64,000 nt of DNA. Source: Hongsoonwoonella zoysiae. Lineage in GTDB: Bacteria > Pseudomonadota > Alphaproteobacteria > Rhizobiales > Stappiaceae. The position numbers and the translations under genes were made by a program. The notes below the pieces were generated by a model, which was given only the letters and a program-made list of their open reading frames with translations, was not told the DNA's origin and did not search any database. This document shows, piece after piece, positions 17,986-26,459 of this stretch (the first letter of the stretch is position 1; each line of letters starts with the position of its first letter). The DNA lies in assembly GCF_013266695.1 (NCBI RefSeq), contig NZ_JABRXF010000001.1, positions 1,369,736 through 1,433,735 of the forward strand. The letters run 5' to 3'.

Positions 17986-18876
17986 ATGAAAGTGGTCAAC
18001 GGCTTTGAGGACAGTCCGGCGTTTGATGTTCTCACCCCGACCCGGCGGCATCTGCCTTTCGTGTTCAATTCGCCCCATTCCGGCCGCAGCTACCCGTCGA
18101 GCTTCATAAGTTCCTCCCGGCTCGATGCGGCCTCAATCCGCCGCTCGGAAGACGCTTACGTGGACGAACTCTTCGAATGGGTGGTCTCCCTTGGCGCGCC
18201 GATGATCAGGGCTCATTTCCCGCGCGCTTACCTGGACGTTAATCGCGAACCCTACGAGCTGGATCCGAAGATGTTCGAGGAAAGGCTGCCGCCTTACGCC
18301 AATGTGCGCTCCATCCGGGTGGCGGGCGGCCTCGGCACGATCGCGCGCATCGTCGGCGAATCGCAGGAGATCTATCGCAAGCGCCTGCCGGTGAACGAGG
18401 CGATCTCGCGCATCGAATCGATCTACAAGCCCTATCATCGCACGTTGCGCCGCCTGCTTGCCGAAACGCATGTCTCCTTCGGATATGCGGTCCTGGTCGA
18501 CTGTCACTCCATGCCTTCTACCATCCGAAACCCGGATGGCGGGCCACGGCCCGATTTCATCCTCGGAGACCGCTACGGCACGAGCTGTTCTCCGGTCCTC
18601 GTCGAAGCGGCGATGGAAAGCCTGAGGGCCATGGGTTACACGGTCAGCCGGAACAAGCCCTACGCGGGCGGTTTCATTACCGAGCATTACGGCCGGCCCG
18701 CAAAAGCGCTTCACGCGCTGCAGCTTGAAATCAACCGCGCTCTCTACATGGATGAAGCCAGCCTCAAGCCGCACGATGGTTTCACCGCGCTTTCAAGGGA
18801 TCTGCACAGCTTCGTCAGGGATCTGACGGAGATCGGCGGAAACATATTCGAAGCCGGCGCCATCGCCGCAGAATAG
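17986..18876 (+). CDS. N-formylglutamate amidohydrolase family protein (copy 2)
   Basis: A 296-residue member of the N-formylglutamate amidohydrolase family. VFNSPHSGRSYPSSF near residue 25 carries the first histidine, RAYLDVNREPYELDPKMF near 85 is a family signature, and the VDCHSMPS block near 175 and NKPYAGGFITEHYG near 230 complete the active-site region. I start at ATG 17986 (MKVVNGFED) after a purine-rich stretch; earlier in-frame sequence is not family-like. It faces away from cpdR and is followed by hisN. As no hut genes are near, a role in histidine breakdown is not certain. Confidence 0.9.
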   Translation: MKVVNGFEDSPAFDVLTPTRRHLPFVFNSPHSGRSYPSSFISSSRLDAASIRRSEDAYVDELFEWVVSLGAPMIRAHFPRAYLDVNREPYELDPKMFEERLPPYANVRSIRVAGGLGTIARIVGESQEIYRKRLPVNEAISRIESIYKPYHRTLRRLLAETHVSFGYAVLVDCHSMPSTIRNPDGGPRPDFILGDRYGTSCSPVLVEAAMESLRAMGYTVSRNKPYAGGFITEHYGRPAKALHALQLEINRALYMDEASLKPHDGFTALSRDLHSFVRDLTEIGGNIFEAGAIAAE

Positions 18877-18884
18877 CCCAAGCC

Positions 18885-18977
18885 AAAAAAAAGGCCGCAC
18901 TCTTGCGAGGCGGCCGGAGTCTAGGGAGGAAACGCCCAAGGAGGGCGGCGCTCAGACGCGGAAGCGTCATATCGCGC
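18885..18977 (-). ncRNA. Candidate trans-acting small RNA with anti-Shine-Dalgarno loops
   Basis: A minus-strand unit in a 329-base gap with no protein gene. It has a plausible sigma-70 promoter (-35 TTGACT at 19007-19012, 17-base spacer, -10 GAATTT at 18984-18989) and ends in a strong terminator: GGCCGC, inner CTC/GAG stem, GCGGCC (18893-18915), then eight T (18885-18892). Between them the RNA carries two CCUCC motifs (18924-18929 and 18940-18945); the second lies in a GCCC-UCCUU-GGGC hairpin. Exposed CCUCC loops mark several families of Hyphomicrobiales small RNAs that block ribosome binding. No minus-strand gene lies upstream that could otherwise own this terminator. Exact ends are estimated. 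Confidence 0.6.
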
Positions 18978-19205
18978 TGCAATAAATTCGCACCGCACCG
19001 CACAATAGTCAAGCCGAAACTGTCCAATGTCGAAGCTCGTGTCAAATATACCACGGCTTCCTGCGCGTTTGGCAACACTGCGGGACGCTTTTTGACGGCA
19101 GGGCCTGTAATCGCCTGCGGCCATGATTGTATTTTGGCCGATGCCTGTTTATCAAACCCGCAGACGCCGCCTTGCCTCAACAGCGCTGAGCCCGTGACGA
19201 CCGCA

Positions 19206-19982
19206 ATGCATGACCTTGCCGCCTTTTTCGACGATCTGGCCGATGCGGCGGCATCGGCCATCATGCCGCATTTCCGGGCCTCCGTTGCGGTTGAGAACAA
19301 ACTTTCCGTCGGTTTCGATCCGGTGACAGTGGCTGATCGGGAGGGTGAAAAGGCAATTCGCGAACTCATCCATTCGCGCTTTCCGGACCATGGAATCCTG
19401 GGCGAGGAACATGGCGATCATCAGCTCGACGCCAATAATGTCTGGGTGCTCGACCCGATAGACGGTACGCGGGCGTTTATCGCCGGTCTGCCGACCTGGG
19501 GAACGCTCATAGGCCTTTGCGAGGGCGGGCGTCCCAGCCACGGCATGATGGTTCAGCCCTATGTCGGCGAACGGTTCTACGGCGATGGAAAATCGGCGCA
19601 TCTCACGACGCGGTCCGGAAGGTCGCCCATCGCGACAAGAGCCTGCGCGCGGCTTGAAGACGCCTTGATGTGCACCACGGATCCCTATCTCTTCACCCCG
19701 CAGGAGCGCCCGGTCTATGAAGAGGTTGAAAGGTCGGCTCGCAATACGCGCTACGGAACGGACTGCTACGGCTATGCCATGCTGGCCGCCGGCCAGGTCG
19801 ACCTTGTGATCGAATCGGGCCTCAATGCCTATGATATCGTCGCCCTCATTCCGATCGTCGAAGGGGCGGGCGGCGTCGTCACCACCTGGACGGGCGGTTC
19901 GGCGAAGGATGGCGGGCGCATCGTCGCAAGCGGCGACAAGCGCCTGCATGAGGCGGTCCTCGCCCGGCTTTCGCGGATCTGA
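19206..19982 (+). CDS. hisN: Histidinol-phosphatase (inositol-monophosphatase fold)
   Basis: A 258-residue Mg-dependent phosphatase of the IMPase superfamily, matching the HisN-type histidinol-phosphatase of alphaproteobacteria (penultimate step of histidine synthesis). Metal ligands are visible in GEEHG near residue 70, DPIDGTRAF near 87 and YDIVALIPIVEGAGG near 215. The start is uncertain: ATG at 19206 gives the usual family length; GTG at 19194 is in frame and adds four residues; neither has a good ribosome site. The stop is followed three bases later by a CTAG palindromic repeat. Confidence 0.88.
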   Translation: MHDLAAFFDDLADAAASAIMPHFRASVAVENKLSVGFDPVTVADREGEKAIRELIHSRFPDHGILGEEHGDHQLDANNVWVLDPIDGTRAFIAGLPTWGTLIGLCEGGRPSHGMMVQPYVGERFYGDGKSAHLTTRSGRSPIATRACARLEDALMCTTDPYLFTPQERPVYEEVERSARNTRYGTDCYGYAMLAAGQVDLVIESGLNAYDIVALIPIVEGAGGVVTTWTGGSAKDGGRIVASGDKRLHEAVLARLSRI

Positions 19983-19985
19983 TCT

Positions 19986-20103
19986 CTAGAGCGCTTTCCA
20001 CGAAAGCGGAACCGCTTTCGTGACAAGAAATCGCTCAAATTTCAATGTCTTGAGCATATCCCTGTCGCGAAATCCGACTCGAATTTCGCGGGATATGCTC
20101 TAG
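19986..20103. repeat. CTAG-bounded composite palindromic repeat (full copy)
   Basis: A 118-base element starting CTAGAGCGCTTTCC and ending GGATATGCTCTAG. It contains a CACGAAAGCGG/CCGCTTTCGTG hairpin, then a CGCGAAATTC/GCGAAATCC-type hairpin at its right end. It sits between the convergent hisN and hydrolase genes; its last CTAG provides the stop codon (20100-20102) of the hydrolase. Partial relatives lie at 12711-12795 and 14845-14900. Confidence 0.75.
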
Positions 20104-21050
20104 GCGTTGGAAAAAAACGCGTCCATGGCCTCAAGCGCCTGGTCGCGGTAGAAATCGCTTTCCATCAAAAGTTCGTGGCGAGCGCCGGGAATCTCCAGAT
20201 ACCGGGCGGAGCGTGTGCGTTTCGCCAGTTGTTCAATCGCCCTTGTCGAGACGATCCGGTCGTTGCCGGCGCCTATCATCAGCACGGCCAAGCGCATTGA
20301 CGGGCCGAAATCGGCTGATGCGAATTGTTTCATCGCGCGGCTAGCGGCCGCAAGCCAGTCGACCGTCGGCGCGCCGATTTCAAGATGCGGCGCCGCGTCG
20401 AGGATCCGGTGCATGCGCTCGTATCGCCGTTCGTCGTGGCTCAGCCAGTTTCCTTCGAAAGGCTGGCGAATGGTATCCGACCCGCCGGGCACGTAGGCCG
20501 TGCCGAAGCCGAGGCCCGACAACGCATGCGCCAGCGGAGAGACGATCGCCGGCGGCCAGCCGATCCGGCCGAGGCCGATAAGCGGGGACGTCAGCACCGC
20601 CCGCTCGAGGCGCGTCGCCAGCCGCTCCGTCCCGTGCAGGATGATCGCCCCGCCGGTCGAATGGGCGAGCGCGAAATGCGGGCCGGGCAGGTTGGCGAGC
20701 GTGACGTTGGTCAGCATCGTGTCGAGGTCGGTCAGGTAGTCGGAAAAGTCATCCACATGACCCCGGCGCGGGTTGTTCAAAAGCCGCTCGGACCCGCCTT
20801 GCCCGCGCCAGTCGAAAGTGACGACCGCATAGCCGCGCGAGCGCAGGTCATTGACCGTTTCGAAATATTTCTCGATGAATTCCGCACGCCCCTGCAGCAG
20901 CGTGATCGTGCCCTTGAGCGGGCTCGCCGTGGCGCGCCAGTAAGCGAACCTCAGCCTGATGCCGTCGGGCGTTGTCACGTAGCCGGCGCTCGTACCCTCC
21001 GGCTGCGGATTGCCGGGAAGGTCGACAAGCTGTGTTGCGGAATCCAGCAT
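20100..21050 (-). CDS. Alpha/beta hydrolase, lysophospholipase-like
   Basis: A 316-residue serine hydrolase resembling PldB-type lysophospholipase/monoacylglycerol lipase. Motifs are LLQGRAEFIEKYFETV near residue 46, the VVTFDWRGQGGSER block near 75, nucleophile elbow AHSTGG near 122, and a late acid and histidine in IGAGNDRIVS and PGARHELLME. I start at ATG 21050 (MLDSATQLVD), because longer in-frame sequence runs across the neighbouring gene at 21202; no clear ribosome site is seen. The TAG stop comes from the repeat at 19986-20103, so the exact C-terminus depends on that insertion. Confidence 0.87.
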   Translation of the reverse strand: MLDSATQLVDLPGNPQPEGTSAGYVTTPDGIRLRFAYWRATASPLKGTITLLQGRAEFIEKYFETVNDLRSRGYAVVTFDWRGQGGSERLLNNPRRGHVDDFSDYLTDLDTMLTNVTLANLPGPHFALAHSTGGAIILHGTERLATRLERAVLTSPLIGLGRIGWPPAIVSPLAHALSGLGFGTAYVPGGSDTIRQPFEGNWLSHDERRYERMHRILDAAPHLEIGAPTVDWLAAASRAMKQFASADFGPSMRLAVLMIGAGNDRIVSTRAIEQLAKRTRSARYLEIPGARHELLMESDFYRDQALEAMDAFFSNA

Positions 21051-21201
21051 CTGATTGCGCCAAGCAGGGAAGGTATCGTGCCCGTTGATAGACGAGCGGG
21101 CGCGGCGCGGCAAGCTTGTGCTTAACCTGCTTTCCCGGCCCCGGCGGGGGAGGAATTGCCGCCGTGGCCGGGATGACAGCGCCGATTTCCCGCTTTCGGG
21201 T

Positions 21202-21636
21202 TCAGCGCCAGCCGCCGTGACCCTGCCAGCCGCCGTGGCCATACCAGCCATCGTGACCGTGCCGGCCCCAGCCGCCGCGATGGCGGCGGATGATCTGCCG
21301 GTCGAGGATGTCGCCGTCATGGGCGCTGACGACAAGGCGCACCAGGTTGCCGCGCCGGCCGACTGCGCGCACGATATAGACATCGCCGCGCGGGCGGATG
21401 TGGCGCACGTCCCGGAAGCCACGGCGGTGAAGTATGCGCTCCACGCGGCGCGGCCCGATGCGGTCGCGATACCCGTGGCGGTGCCGGTCGCCGCGCCAGT
21501 GAACCTGTTGCGCCTGTGCGGTGAAGCTTGCTTCGGCGGTTGCGGGCGCGGGCGTGAAACGCGCCTCGAACGCCTGTGTGCTGCCTGCGGAAATGAGCAT
21601 GGCCAACCCCGCGGCGATGATGGTGATCTTCTTCAT
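21202..21636 (-). CDS. Exported Gly/His/Arg-rich protein with PepSY-like segment
   Basis: A 144-residue protein with a clear signal peptide (MKKITIIAAGLAMLISAGSTQAF). Residues about 64-115 (RRVERILHRRGFRDV through AHDGDILDRQ) follow the pattern of a PepSY-like module: helix, Gly-turn, strand, 'YIVRAVGRRGNLVRLVVSAHDGDIL'-type strands. The C-terminus is a GH/GW-rich tail (HGHDGWYGHGGW) that could bind metal. Function unknown. It precedes the hydrolase gene on the same strand and is divergent from hsp20. Confidence 0.75.
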   Translation of the reverse strand: MKKITIIAAGLAMLISAGSTQAFEARFTPAPATAEASFTAQAQQVHWRGDRHRHGYRDRIGPRRVERILHRRGFRDVRHIRPRGDVYIVRAVGRRGNLVRLVVSAHDGDILDRQIIRRHRGGWGRHGHDGWYGHGGWQGHGGWR

Positions 21637-21817
21637 GATCGTTCTCCCGGTGATCGCATTCGAAATGCTGCCGGCGTGTCGTCCGGCCGATGAAAGGGAG
21701 ATTGCATCGGGCGGCTTGAACCCAACCGGAAGGCGCTGTTCATCTGCCGTTCATACGCGCTGCAAGGCCCTTGTCAGGGGTCTTGAAATGCAAATTTTGG
21801 CTTACCACCTAATAGGA

Positions 21818-21932
21818 CGCAGGCGCCTGGAAGGGTCTGCGACGACCGACTTTCCTTCGCCCGTTACAGGGGAAGGAAGATGACTTGGAAAAACCGATCA
21901 TCAACCGAATGTCGCTCAAAGGAGGACATGAC
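21818..21932 (+). promoter_or_regulatory. ROSE-like RNA thermometer in the hsp20 leader
   Basis: The leader folds into successive hairpins, including TTCCTTC/GAAGGAA (21852-21878 region), and a last one that holds the ribosome site: ATGTC, then GCTCAAAGGAG, then GACAT. UCGCU sits just before AGGAGG. ROSE elements of rhizobial small heat-shock genes carry a conserved UYGCU that masks the SD at low temperature. The placement directly before hsp20 agrees. The 5' end is a guess. Confidence 0.7.
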
Positions 21933-22385
21933 ATGCGTCACTTTGATTTCAGCCCGCTTTATCGTTCGACCGTCGGCTTCGACCGTCTTTTTTCCATGCT
22001 CGACAGCGTGAACGGCGATGTGCCGAGCTATCCGCCCTATAACATCGAGCGGACGGGCGAGAACGCCTATCGGATCACCATGGCCGTTGCCGGCTTCTCG
22101 GAGAAGGATCTCTCCCTCGAAGCTAGGGAAGGCACGCTTCTGATCAAGGGCGAGCGCGCGCCTGAGGGTGAGGATCGCGAAATCCTTTACCGTGGCATCG
22201 CATCGCGCGCTTTCGAGCGTCGCTTCCAGCTCGCCGACTTCGTGGAAGTGAAGGGTGCAAGCCTCGAGAATGGCCTGCTGCACATCGATCTGGAGCGTGA
22301 GATTCCCGACGCCATGAAGCCGCGCAAGATAGAGATCGCCGCGGCCAAGGCGGATACTCGCCAGATTGAAGGCGAAGTGAACTAA
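21933..22385 (+). CDS. Small heat-shock protein, Hsp20/IbpA family
   Basis: A 150-residue alpha-crystallin-type chaperone that holds unfolding proteins during heat stress. The crystallin domain spans about residues 30-130 (YNIERTGENAYRITMAVAGF, KDLSLEAREGTLLIKGER, FERRFQLADFVEVKGASLENGLLHIDLERE), and the C-terminal I-x-I motif is present as IEI. I start at ATG 21933 (MRHFDFSP) because AAAGGAGG lies seven bases upstream; earlier in-frame ATGs have none. Control is probably by the ROSE element just ahead. A -35-like TTGAAA at 21783 has no good partner, so I make no promoter call. Confidence 0.94.
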   Translation: MRHFDFSPLYRSTVGFDRLFSMLDSVNGDVPSYPPYNIERTGENAYRITMAVAGFSEKDLSLEAREGTLLIKGERAPEGEDREILYRGIASRAFERRFQLADFVEVKGASLENGLLHIDLEREIPDAMKPRKIEIAAAKADTRQIEGEVN

Positions 22386-22436
22386 AAACCGTATAGAGGA
22401 AGCGTGCCGGGCCTTCCGGCACGCATTTGTGCATCG

Positions 22437-22465
22437 GGCGGCCTCCGGCTGGAGGTCGCCTTTTT
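22437..22465 (+). terminator. Rho-independent terminator of hsp20
   Basis: GGCGGCCTCC, loop GGCT, GGAGGTCGCC, then TTTTTATTT. An upstream GTGCCGG/CCGGCAC hairpin adds structure. Confidence 0.88.
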
Positions 22466-22468
22466 ATT

Positions 22469-23500
22469 TCAAAGAAGCGCCAGAAACGCCTCGACCTCGT
22501 CTTCGCTAGTGCGGAAGCTCGTCACCATGCGGGCAAGCGTCTCATTGGCTGAAAGGGTCTTCGACGGCCATTCGTGCATCACCACGCCGGCGGATTTCAG
22601 TTGGGCGAATTTTTCGTGGCTGAATATCGGGAAAACCTCGTTCGCCTGTGGAGCCCAGGCAATGCGCCCGTTTCGGCTTGCGTGGATGCCGTCGGCAAGC
22701 CGTGCCGCCATGGCGTTGGCGTGGCGGGCGAGATCGAGCCAGTTGCCGCCTTCGAAATACCCCTCGAACTGGGCGGCGGCGAAGCGGCTTTTGGAAAGAA
22801 GCTGTCCGCCGCGCTTGCGCAGGTAGGCAAAATCCTTCGCATCTTCCGGATTGAAGAAGACGACAGCCTCGGCGCACCAGCATCCGTTCTTGGTCGCGCC
22901 GAACGACAGGACATCGACACCCGCCCGCCACGTCATCTCGGCAGGCGCCACGTCAAGATGGACAAGAGCGTTCGCAAAGCGCGCGCCATCCATGTGGAGC
23001 GGCAGGCCGCGTGTTTGCGCAACCTCCTTGATCGCGTGGATTTCCTCAAGGCTGTAGACCGTCCCCGCTTCCGTTGCCTGGGCGATCGTCACCGCGGCGG
23101 GCTGGCCGTGGTGGACCACCCCTTCCGGTAGATTGTCGAGTGCCGCCTTCAGGCTTGCCGGCGAGAACTTGCCGTGAGGTCCATGCACCGCGACGAGCTT
23201 CATGCCGCCTGTAAAGAATTCCGGGGCATTGCATTCGTCGACGAGCACATGCGCTTCGTCGTGACAAAAGATCGTGCCGCCCGGCTTCGCGTATGCCGAA
23301 AGCGCGAGCGCATTGGCCGCCGTTCCGGTGGTCAAGAAAAAGACGGCCACCTCGCGTTCGAAAATCTCGGAAAACCGGTTCGAGATCGATTCGGTCAGTG
23401 GATCGCCGCCATAGGCCGGGGCCATTCCGGAATTGTGCCGCGTCAGCGCGGCCATCACCGCGTCGGACGCACCTGCCCAGTTGTCGCTTGCGAAAATCAT
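22469..23500 (-). CDS. ltaE: Low-specificity L-threonine aldolase
   Basis: A 343-residue PLP enzyme that splits L-threonine or beta-hydroxy amino acids into glycine and an aldehyde. The PLP-binding lysine is in SFGATKNG (K204), with HMDGARFANA (aspartate that contacts the pyridine nitrogen) near 170 and the FFLTTGTAANALAL phosphate-binding region near 60. ATG 23500 (MIFASDNW) follows GGTGA; GTG at 23509 would add three residues. It is downstream of the DoxX gene of the bufferin operon with 55 bases between, so it may be co-transcribed, though a metabolic link is not obvious. Confidence 0.93.
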   Translation of the reverse strand: MIFASDNWAGASDAVMAALTRHNSGMAPAYGGDPLTESISNRFSEIFEREVAVFFLTTGTAANALALSAYAKPGGTIFCHDEAHVLVDECNAPEFFTGGMKLVAVHGPHGKFSPASLKAALDNLPEGVVHHGQPAAVTIAQATEAGTVYSLEEIHAIKEVAQTRGLPLHMDGARFANALVHLDVAPAEMTWRAGVDVLSFGATKNGCWCAEAVVFFNPEDAKDFAYLRKRGGQLLSKSRFAAAQFEGYFEGGNWLDLARHANAMAARLADGIHASRNGRIAWAPQANEVFPIFSHEKFAQLKSAGVVMHEWPSKTLSANETLARMVTSFRTSEDEVEAFLALL

Positions 23501-23555
23501 GGGATTCACCGGTTAGTGAAGCTGGCGTTTCGGTATTGGGTTGGCGTTTCGCCCG

Positions 23556-24131
23556 TCAATAACGGTTCCGCCACCAACGGGCGAGCAGAAAATCCATCGA
23601 TATCGCGCCTGCACCGCGCACCGTCAGCACCAGAAGCAGGAACCCCCACATCAGTCGCTGATCGGCGATGAGCCCGTCCGGCTTGCCGTCGAACAACGCG
23701 CCGATTGTTGCGGCGTCCAGATTGTGCCCCGTGATATCGACATAGGACATGACCACGATGAAGGCGATGAAGCCCAGGCTTGCCGCCCTCGTGAAAAGGC
23801 CGAGCACGATCATCACCGGCAGCAAGATTTCCGCCCAGGTGCCCAGGAGCACGATCAGCCCGTAGGGGAAGAATGCGATGGCGCTGGAATCGTAGCCGGC
23901 GGCCTCCATCATCTGGGGCAGGATCTGCACATAGGCGCCATCGGTTGGCTTCAGGAAGCCGAAAAGGCCGGGGCCCATCTTCGTCATCGCCGAGTTCCAG
24001 AAATAGACGAAAAGGACGCCGGCGAAAACGAAGCGCGCGGCAAGCCCGATGAGCCACCGGTCCGTCAATCGCTGGAGCGCGCCGAAAACCGCGGCATACA
24101 GGCGGACGAGCAGCGATATTAACGTGGTCAT
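23556..24131 (-). CDS. DoxX family membrane protein of the bufferin operon
   Basis: A 191-residue integral membrane protein with four hydrophobic segments (about 31-48, 85-108, 111-135, 160-180) and the DoxX-like AARFVFAGVLFVYFWNSAMTKMG entry. DoxX proteins are frequent last members of bufferin (DUF2282/DUF692/DUF2063) operons; their exact part in copper handling is not settled. It follows bufC by 56 bases on the same strand. A redox or transport role at the inner membrane is inferred. Confidence 0.85.
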   Translation of the reverse strand: MTTLISLLVRLYAAVFGALQRLTDRWLIGLAARFVFAGVLFVYFWNSAMTKMGPGLFGFLKPTDGAYVQILPQMMEAAGYDSSAIAFFPYGLIVLLGTWAEILLPVMIVLGLFTRAASLGFIAFIVVMSYVDITGHNLDAATIGALFDGKPDGLIADQRLMWGFLLLVLTVRGAGAISMDFLLARWWRNRY

Positions 24132-24187
24132 GGCAGTGACGTTCTCCGTCGTTGTTCAAGGATGGGACCGGTTGTGCGGCTTGTCGT

Positions 24188-24961
24188 TCAGCCGGGCGTG
24201 CGGATGTCCGAGAAGGCACCGGCGGCCAGCGCGGTCTGGAGGGCCGTCCCGAGGTCGAACTCCGCCGTCTTTTCTATAGCCAGGGCAGCCGCACCGCCAA
24301 GTGTATCTCCCCCGCAAAGCGCTTCCAGAAAGTCGGAAGCCCCTGGGGAAAGTCGCGAAAGCGTGACGTTCAGGGAAGGGCGCGTGACCAGCACACTCTC
24401 GCCGCCGGACGAAAGATCGGGCGGTTGCCCTTCTTCGCCGGTGCGGTTCGCCTTGAACAGCGTCAAGATCGGCCAGCGGGATGCCAAGATCCTCAAGGCC
24501 GGATGCGGCGTGAAGCGCACTTCGCCCAGGCTCGTTTCGGGAATGGCGGAAAGCCTCGCGGGGTCGAGCGGGGCGGCATCCGCCGCGTGATAGGCGGACA
24601 GCCAGGCGTGCTCCAGCCGCGCCACATCGCCAAGGTAGGGGTAGGCGGCAAGAGGGGGAAATGCGTCGAGAAAATCTCCGAACTCCGCGCCGTATTCTGC
24701 AAGAAGCGGGGAGGAAGGTTGATGCCGGCGGATGAACTCGCGCGCAAGCGCCGCGAAATATTCGTCGCCCAGAAGCTTTGCGATCGCGGGAAAGCTATCT
24801 TCCAGCGCAGCTGTCAGGCTGACGGTGACATTGTTGCGGTAGACGGCGAAGCGCTTGTTCGCGCGGCCCCCGCTCGGCGCCGTCACCCCGTCGGGCACGG
24901 CTGCGTCGGGCTGTGTGAGGGCGGCGGAAAATTCCGCCTGCAGATCAGGCAGTCGCGGCAT
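24188..24961 (-). CDS. bufC: BufC: DUF2063 partner protein of the MNIO maturase
   Basis: A 257-residue protein of the HvfC/BufC family, annotated in databases as a putative DNA-binding domain (DUF2063) but now known as the partner that helps the MNIO enzyme bind its peptide. The N-terminal DUF2063 part reads [40 protein letters not shown], then [14 protein letters not shown]. The C-terminal part ([11 protein letters not shown]-like and [20 protein letters not shown]) is the usual second lobe. ATG 24961 overlaps the end of bufB by 17 bases, so the two are coupled. Confidence 0.9.
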   Translation of the reverse strand: MPRLPDLQAEFSAALTQPDAAVPDGVTAPSGGRANKRFAVYRNNVTVSLTAALEDSFPAIAKLLGDEYFAALAREFIRRHQPSSPLLAEYGAEFGDFLDAFPPLAAYPYLGDVARLEHAWLSAYHAADAAPLDPARLSAIPETSLGEVRFTPHPALRILASRWPILTLFKANRTGEEGQPPDLSSGGESVLVTRPSLNVTLSRLSPGASDFLEALCGGDTLGGAAALAIEKTAEFDLGTALQTALAAGAFSDIRTPG

Positions 24962-25817
24962 GGGACGGCCCTTCGGCGTGGCTTGCCAGCATGCGTTCAG
25001 CCGCCGCGGCTTCCGCGGCGAGTTCCGTCCATTCAGGCACGTCATTGTCCCACTCGATCAGCGTGGGCAGCGCGCCGGTTCGTTGCAGGAGGCGGTCGTA
25101 AAGCCCCCAAACGGCGGTGTCGACCGCCCGGTCGTGGGCGTCGATCAGGAGGGGGCGGCCTTCATCGTCGATGTCGGGCGCGTGTCCGCCGAGGTGGATT
25201 TCGCCGACATGCTCGACCGGGAAGTCGTCGAGATAGGCCTCCGGCGAGGTTTCGTGATTAACCGCCGAAATATAGACGTTGTTGACGTCGAGCAGCAGCC
25301 CGCAGCCGGTGCGGCGCACGACCTCGCGCAGGAAATCCAGTTCGCTCATCGTGCTCTGCCTGAAAGCGACGTAGGTGGAGGGGTTTTCGAGCAGCATCCG
25401 CCTGCCGACCGTCACCTGTACCTCGTCGATATGATCGCACACGCGGGCAAGCGTTTCCCGGTCGTAGGGCACCGGCAGGAGGTCGTTGAAGTAGGACGTA
25501 TCGTGCGTCGACCATGCCAGATGTTCGGAGAAAAGGCCCGGTTCGTAGCGTTGTTCGACGGCCTTCAGGCGGGCGAGGTGCTCCTTGTCGAGCGGCCCGT
25601 GCGAACCGATCGACAGGCCGACGCCGTGCAGCGACAGCGGATAACGCTCGCGAATCGCGGTCAGATAGGCATGCGGCGGACCGCCCGCGCCCATGTAGTT
25701 TTCGGCGTGAATCTCGAAGAAGCCGATGTCCGGCCCACCCTCCAGGATATCGCGGTAATGCGGTGCCTTGAGCCCGACCCCGGCCCGCGCCGGAATGTCT
25801 CTTGCGCAAAATCGCAT
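24945..25817 (-). CDS. bufB: BufB: MNIO (DUF692) bufferin maturase
   Basis: A 290-residue multinuclear non-heme iron-dependent oxidase (DUF692/UPF0276), a TIM-barrel enzyme that modifies cysteines in a precursor peptide. Iron-site motifs are visible: [11 protein letters not shown] near residue 35, [11 protein letters not shown] near 60, FSEHLAWS near 97, LLENPSTYV near 140, [11 protein letters not shown] near 175, EIHLGGHAP near 207 and DAHDRAVD near 228. In bufferin systems the product binds copper. It follows bufA after a terminator-like hairpin and overlaps bufC. No strong ribosome site is seen before ATG 25817. Confidence 0.93.
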   Translation of the reverse strand: MRFCARDIPARAGVGLKAPHYRDILEGGPDIGFFEIHAENYMGAGGPPHAYLTAIRERYPLSLHGVGLSIGSHGPLDKEHLARLKAVEQRYEPGLFSEHLAWSTHDTSYFNDLLPVPYDRETLARVCDHIDEVQVTVGRRMLLENPSTYVAFRQSTMSELDFLREVVRRTGCGLLLDVNNVYISAVNHETSPEAYLDDFPVEHVGEIHLGGHAPDIDDEGRPLLIDAHDRAVDTAVWGLYDRLLQRTGALPTLIEWDNDVPEWTELAAEAAAAERMLASHAEGPSHAATA

Positions 25818-25857
25818 GCTTTCTGCCTTGGCTCCGGTATCTCGTTCATCCTAGCGC

Positions 25858-25883
25858 AAAAGGCGCGGAAGTCCGCGCCTTTT
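25858..25883 (-). terminator. Hairpin between bufA and bufB (attenuator-like)
   Basis: AAAAGGCGCGG (25858-25868) pairs with CCGCGCCTTTT (25873-25883) around a four-base loop, giving an 11-pair stem with T-rich side in both directions. Being inside the operon, it could limit read-through so that precursor exceeds maturase. Confidence 0.75.
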
Positions 25884-25909
25884 GTCGTAATTCTGGTCCA
25901 GAACGGGGT

Positions 25910-26212
25910 TCAGCTGTCCTGCGGCAGGTCGCGGTCGAGCGGCTCCAGCGCGCCGACGCGGCCATCCGGAAGCTCGATGGAAGCGCAGGTGCCCTTCGGG
26001 ACGAGCGTCCAGGCGTTGCCCTGGTAATCGACCGTCGAAGTGCCGGCGCAGCTCGTGCCCGGGCCAGCTGCGCAATCGTTCTGGCCCGCAAGCGACACGC
26101 CGTAGCATTTTTCCTTGCCGGCGGCCGATGCGGTCCCCGGGGCGGCGATGGAAGCGACGGCGGTCGCGACCGCACCGGCGACGATAGCGGCGGTGAGAGT
26201 CTTGTTGCTCAT
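25910..26212 (-). CDS. bufA: BufA1: bufferin-type metallophore precursor (DUF2282)
   Basis: A 100-residue precursor of a ribosomally made, post-translationally modified periplasmic peptide. It has an N-terminal signal peptide (to about GTASAAG) and a mature core with exactly four cysteines in the DUF2282 pattern: [14 protein letters not shown], then SCAGTS, then [12 protein letters not shown]. In characterised bufferins the MNIO enzyme converts central cysteines to copper-binding heterocycles, and the product protects against excess copper. GGGAGA lies five bases before ATG 26212. It is the first gene of bufA-bufB-bufC-doxX and is followed by a strong hairpin. Copper as the metal here is inferred from the family. 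Confidence 0.93.
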   Translation of the reverse strand: MSNKTLTAAIVAGAVATAVASIAAPGTASAAGKEKCYGVSLAGQNDCAAGPGTSCAGTSTVDYQGNAWTLVPKGTCASIELPDGRVGALEPLDRDLPQDS

Positions 26213-26459
26213 TCAGGTCTCCCGTTCATTCGGAATCGAGCGTTGGATGTGTCTTCATTCACAAATACCGCACCGAAAGGCATGAACACTTCCTCTCCGT
26301 CAACGGTTCTCTCAATGTGGGGATTTGGGCTGTAAAACGAAAATCAAAGCGATGTGACCTCCATGTCATCACGCCGTCGGCATCGCGTCTGACGAGGGTG
26401 GTTATTTTATTGCCGATCGCACGCTCACTTGCGACCGAATGTGACAATTCGTCCTCGCC

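Noticed and set aside
21782-21813. RpoH promoter before hsp20
   Set aside because: CTTGAA and CCTAAT-like boxes occur but the spacing of about 20 bases is too long.
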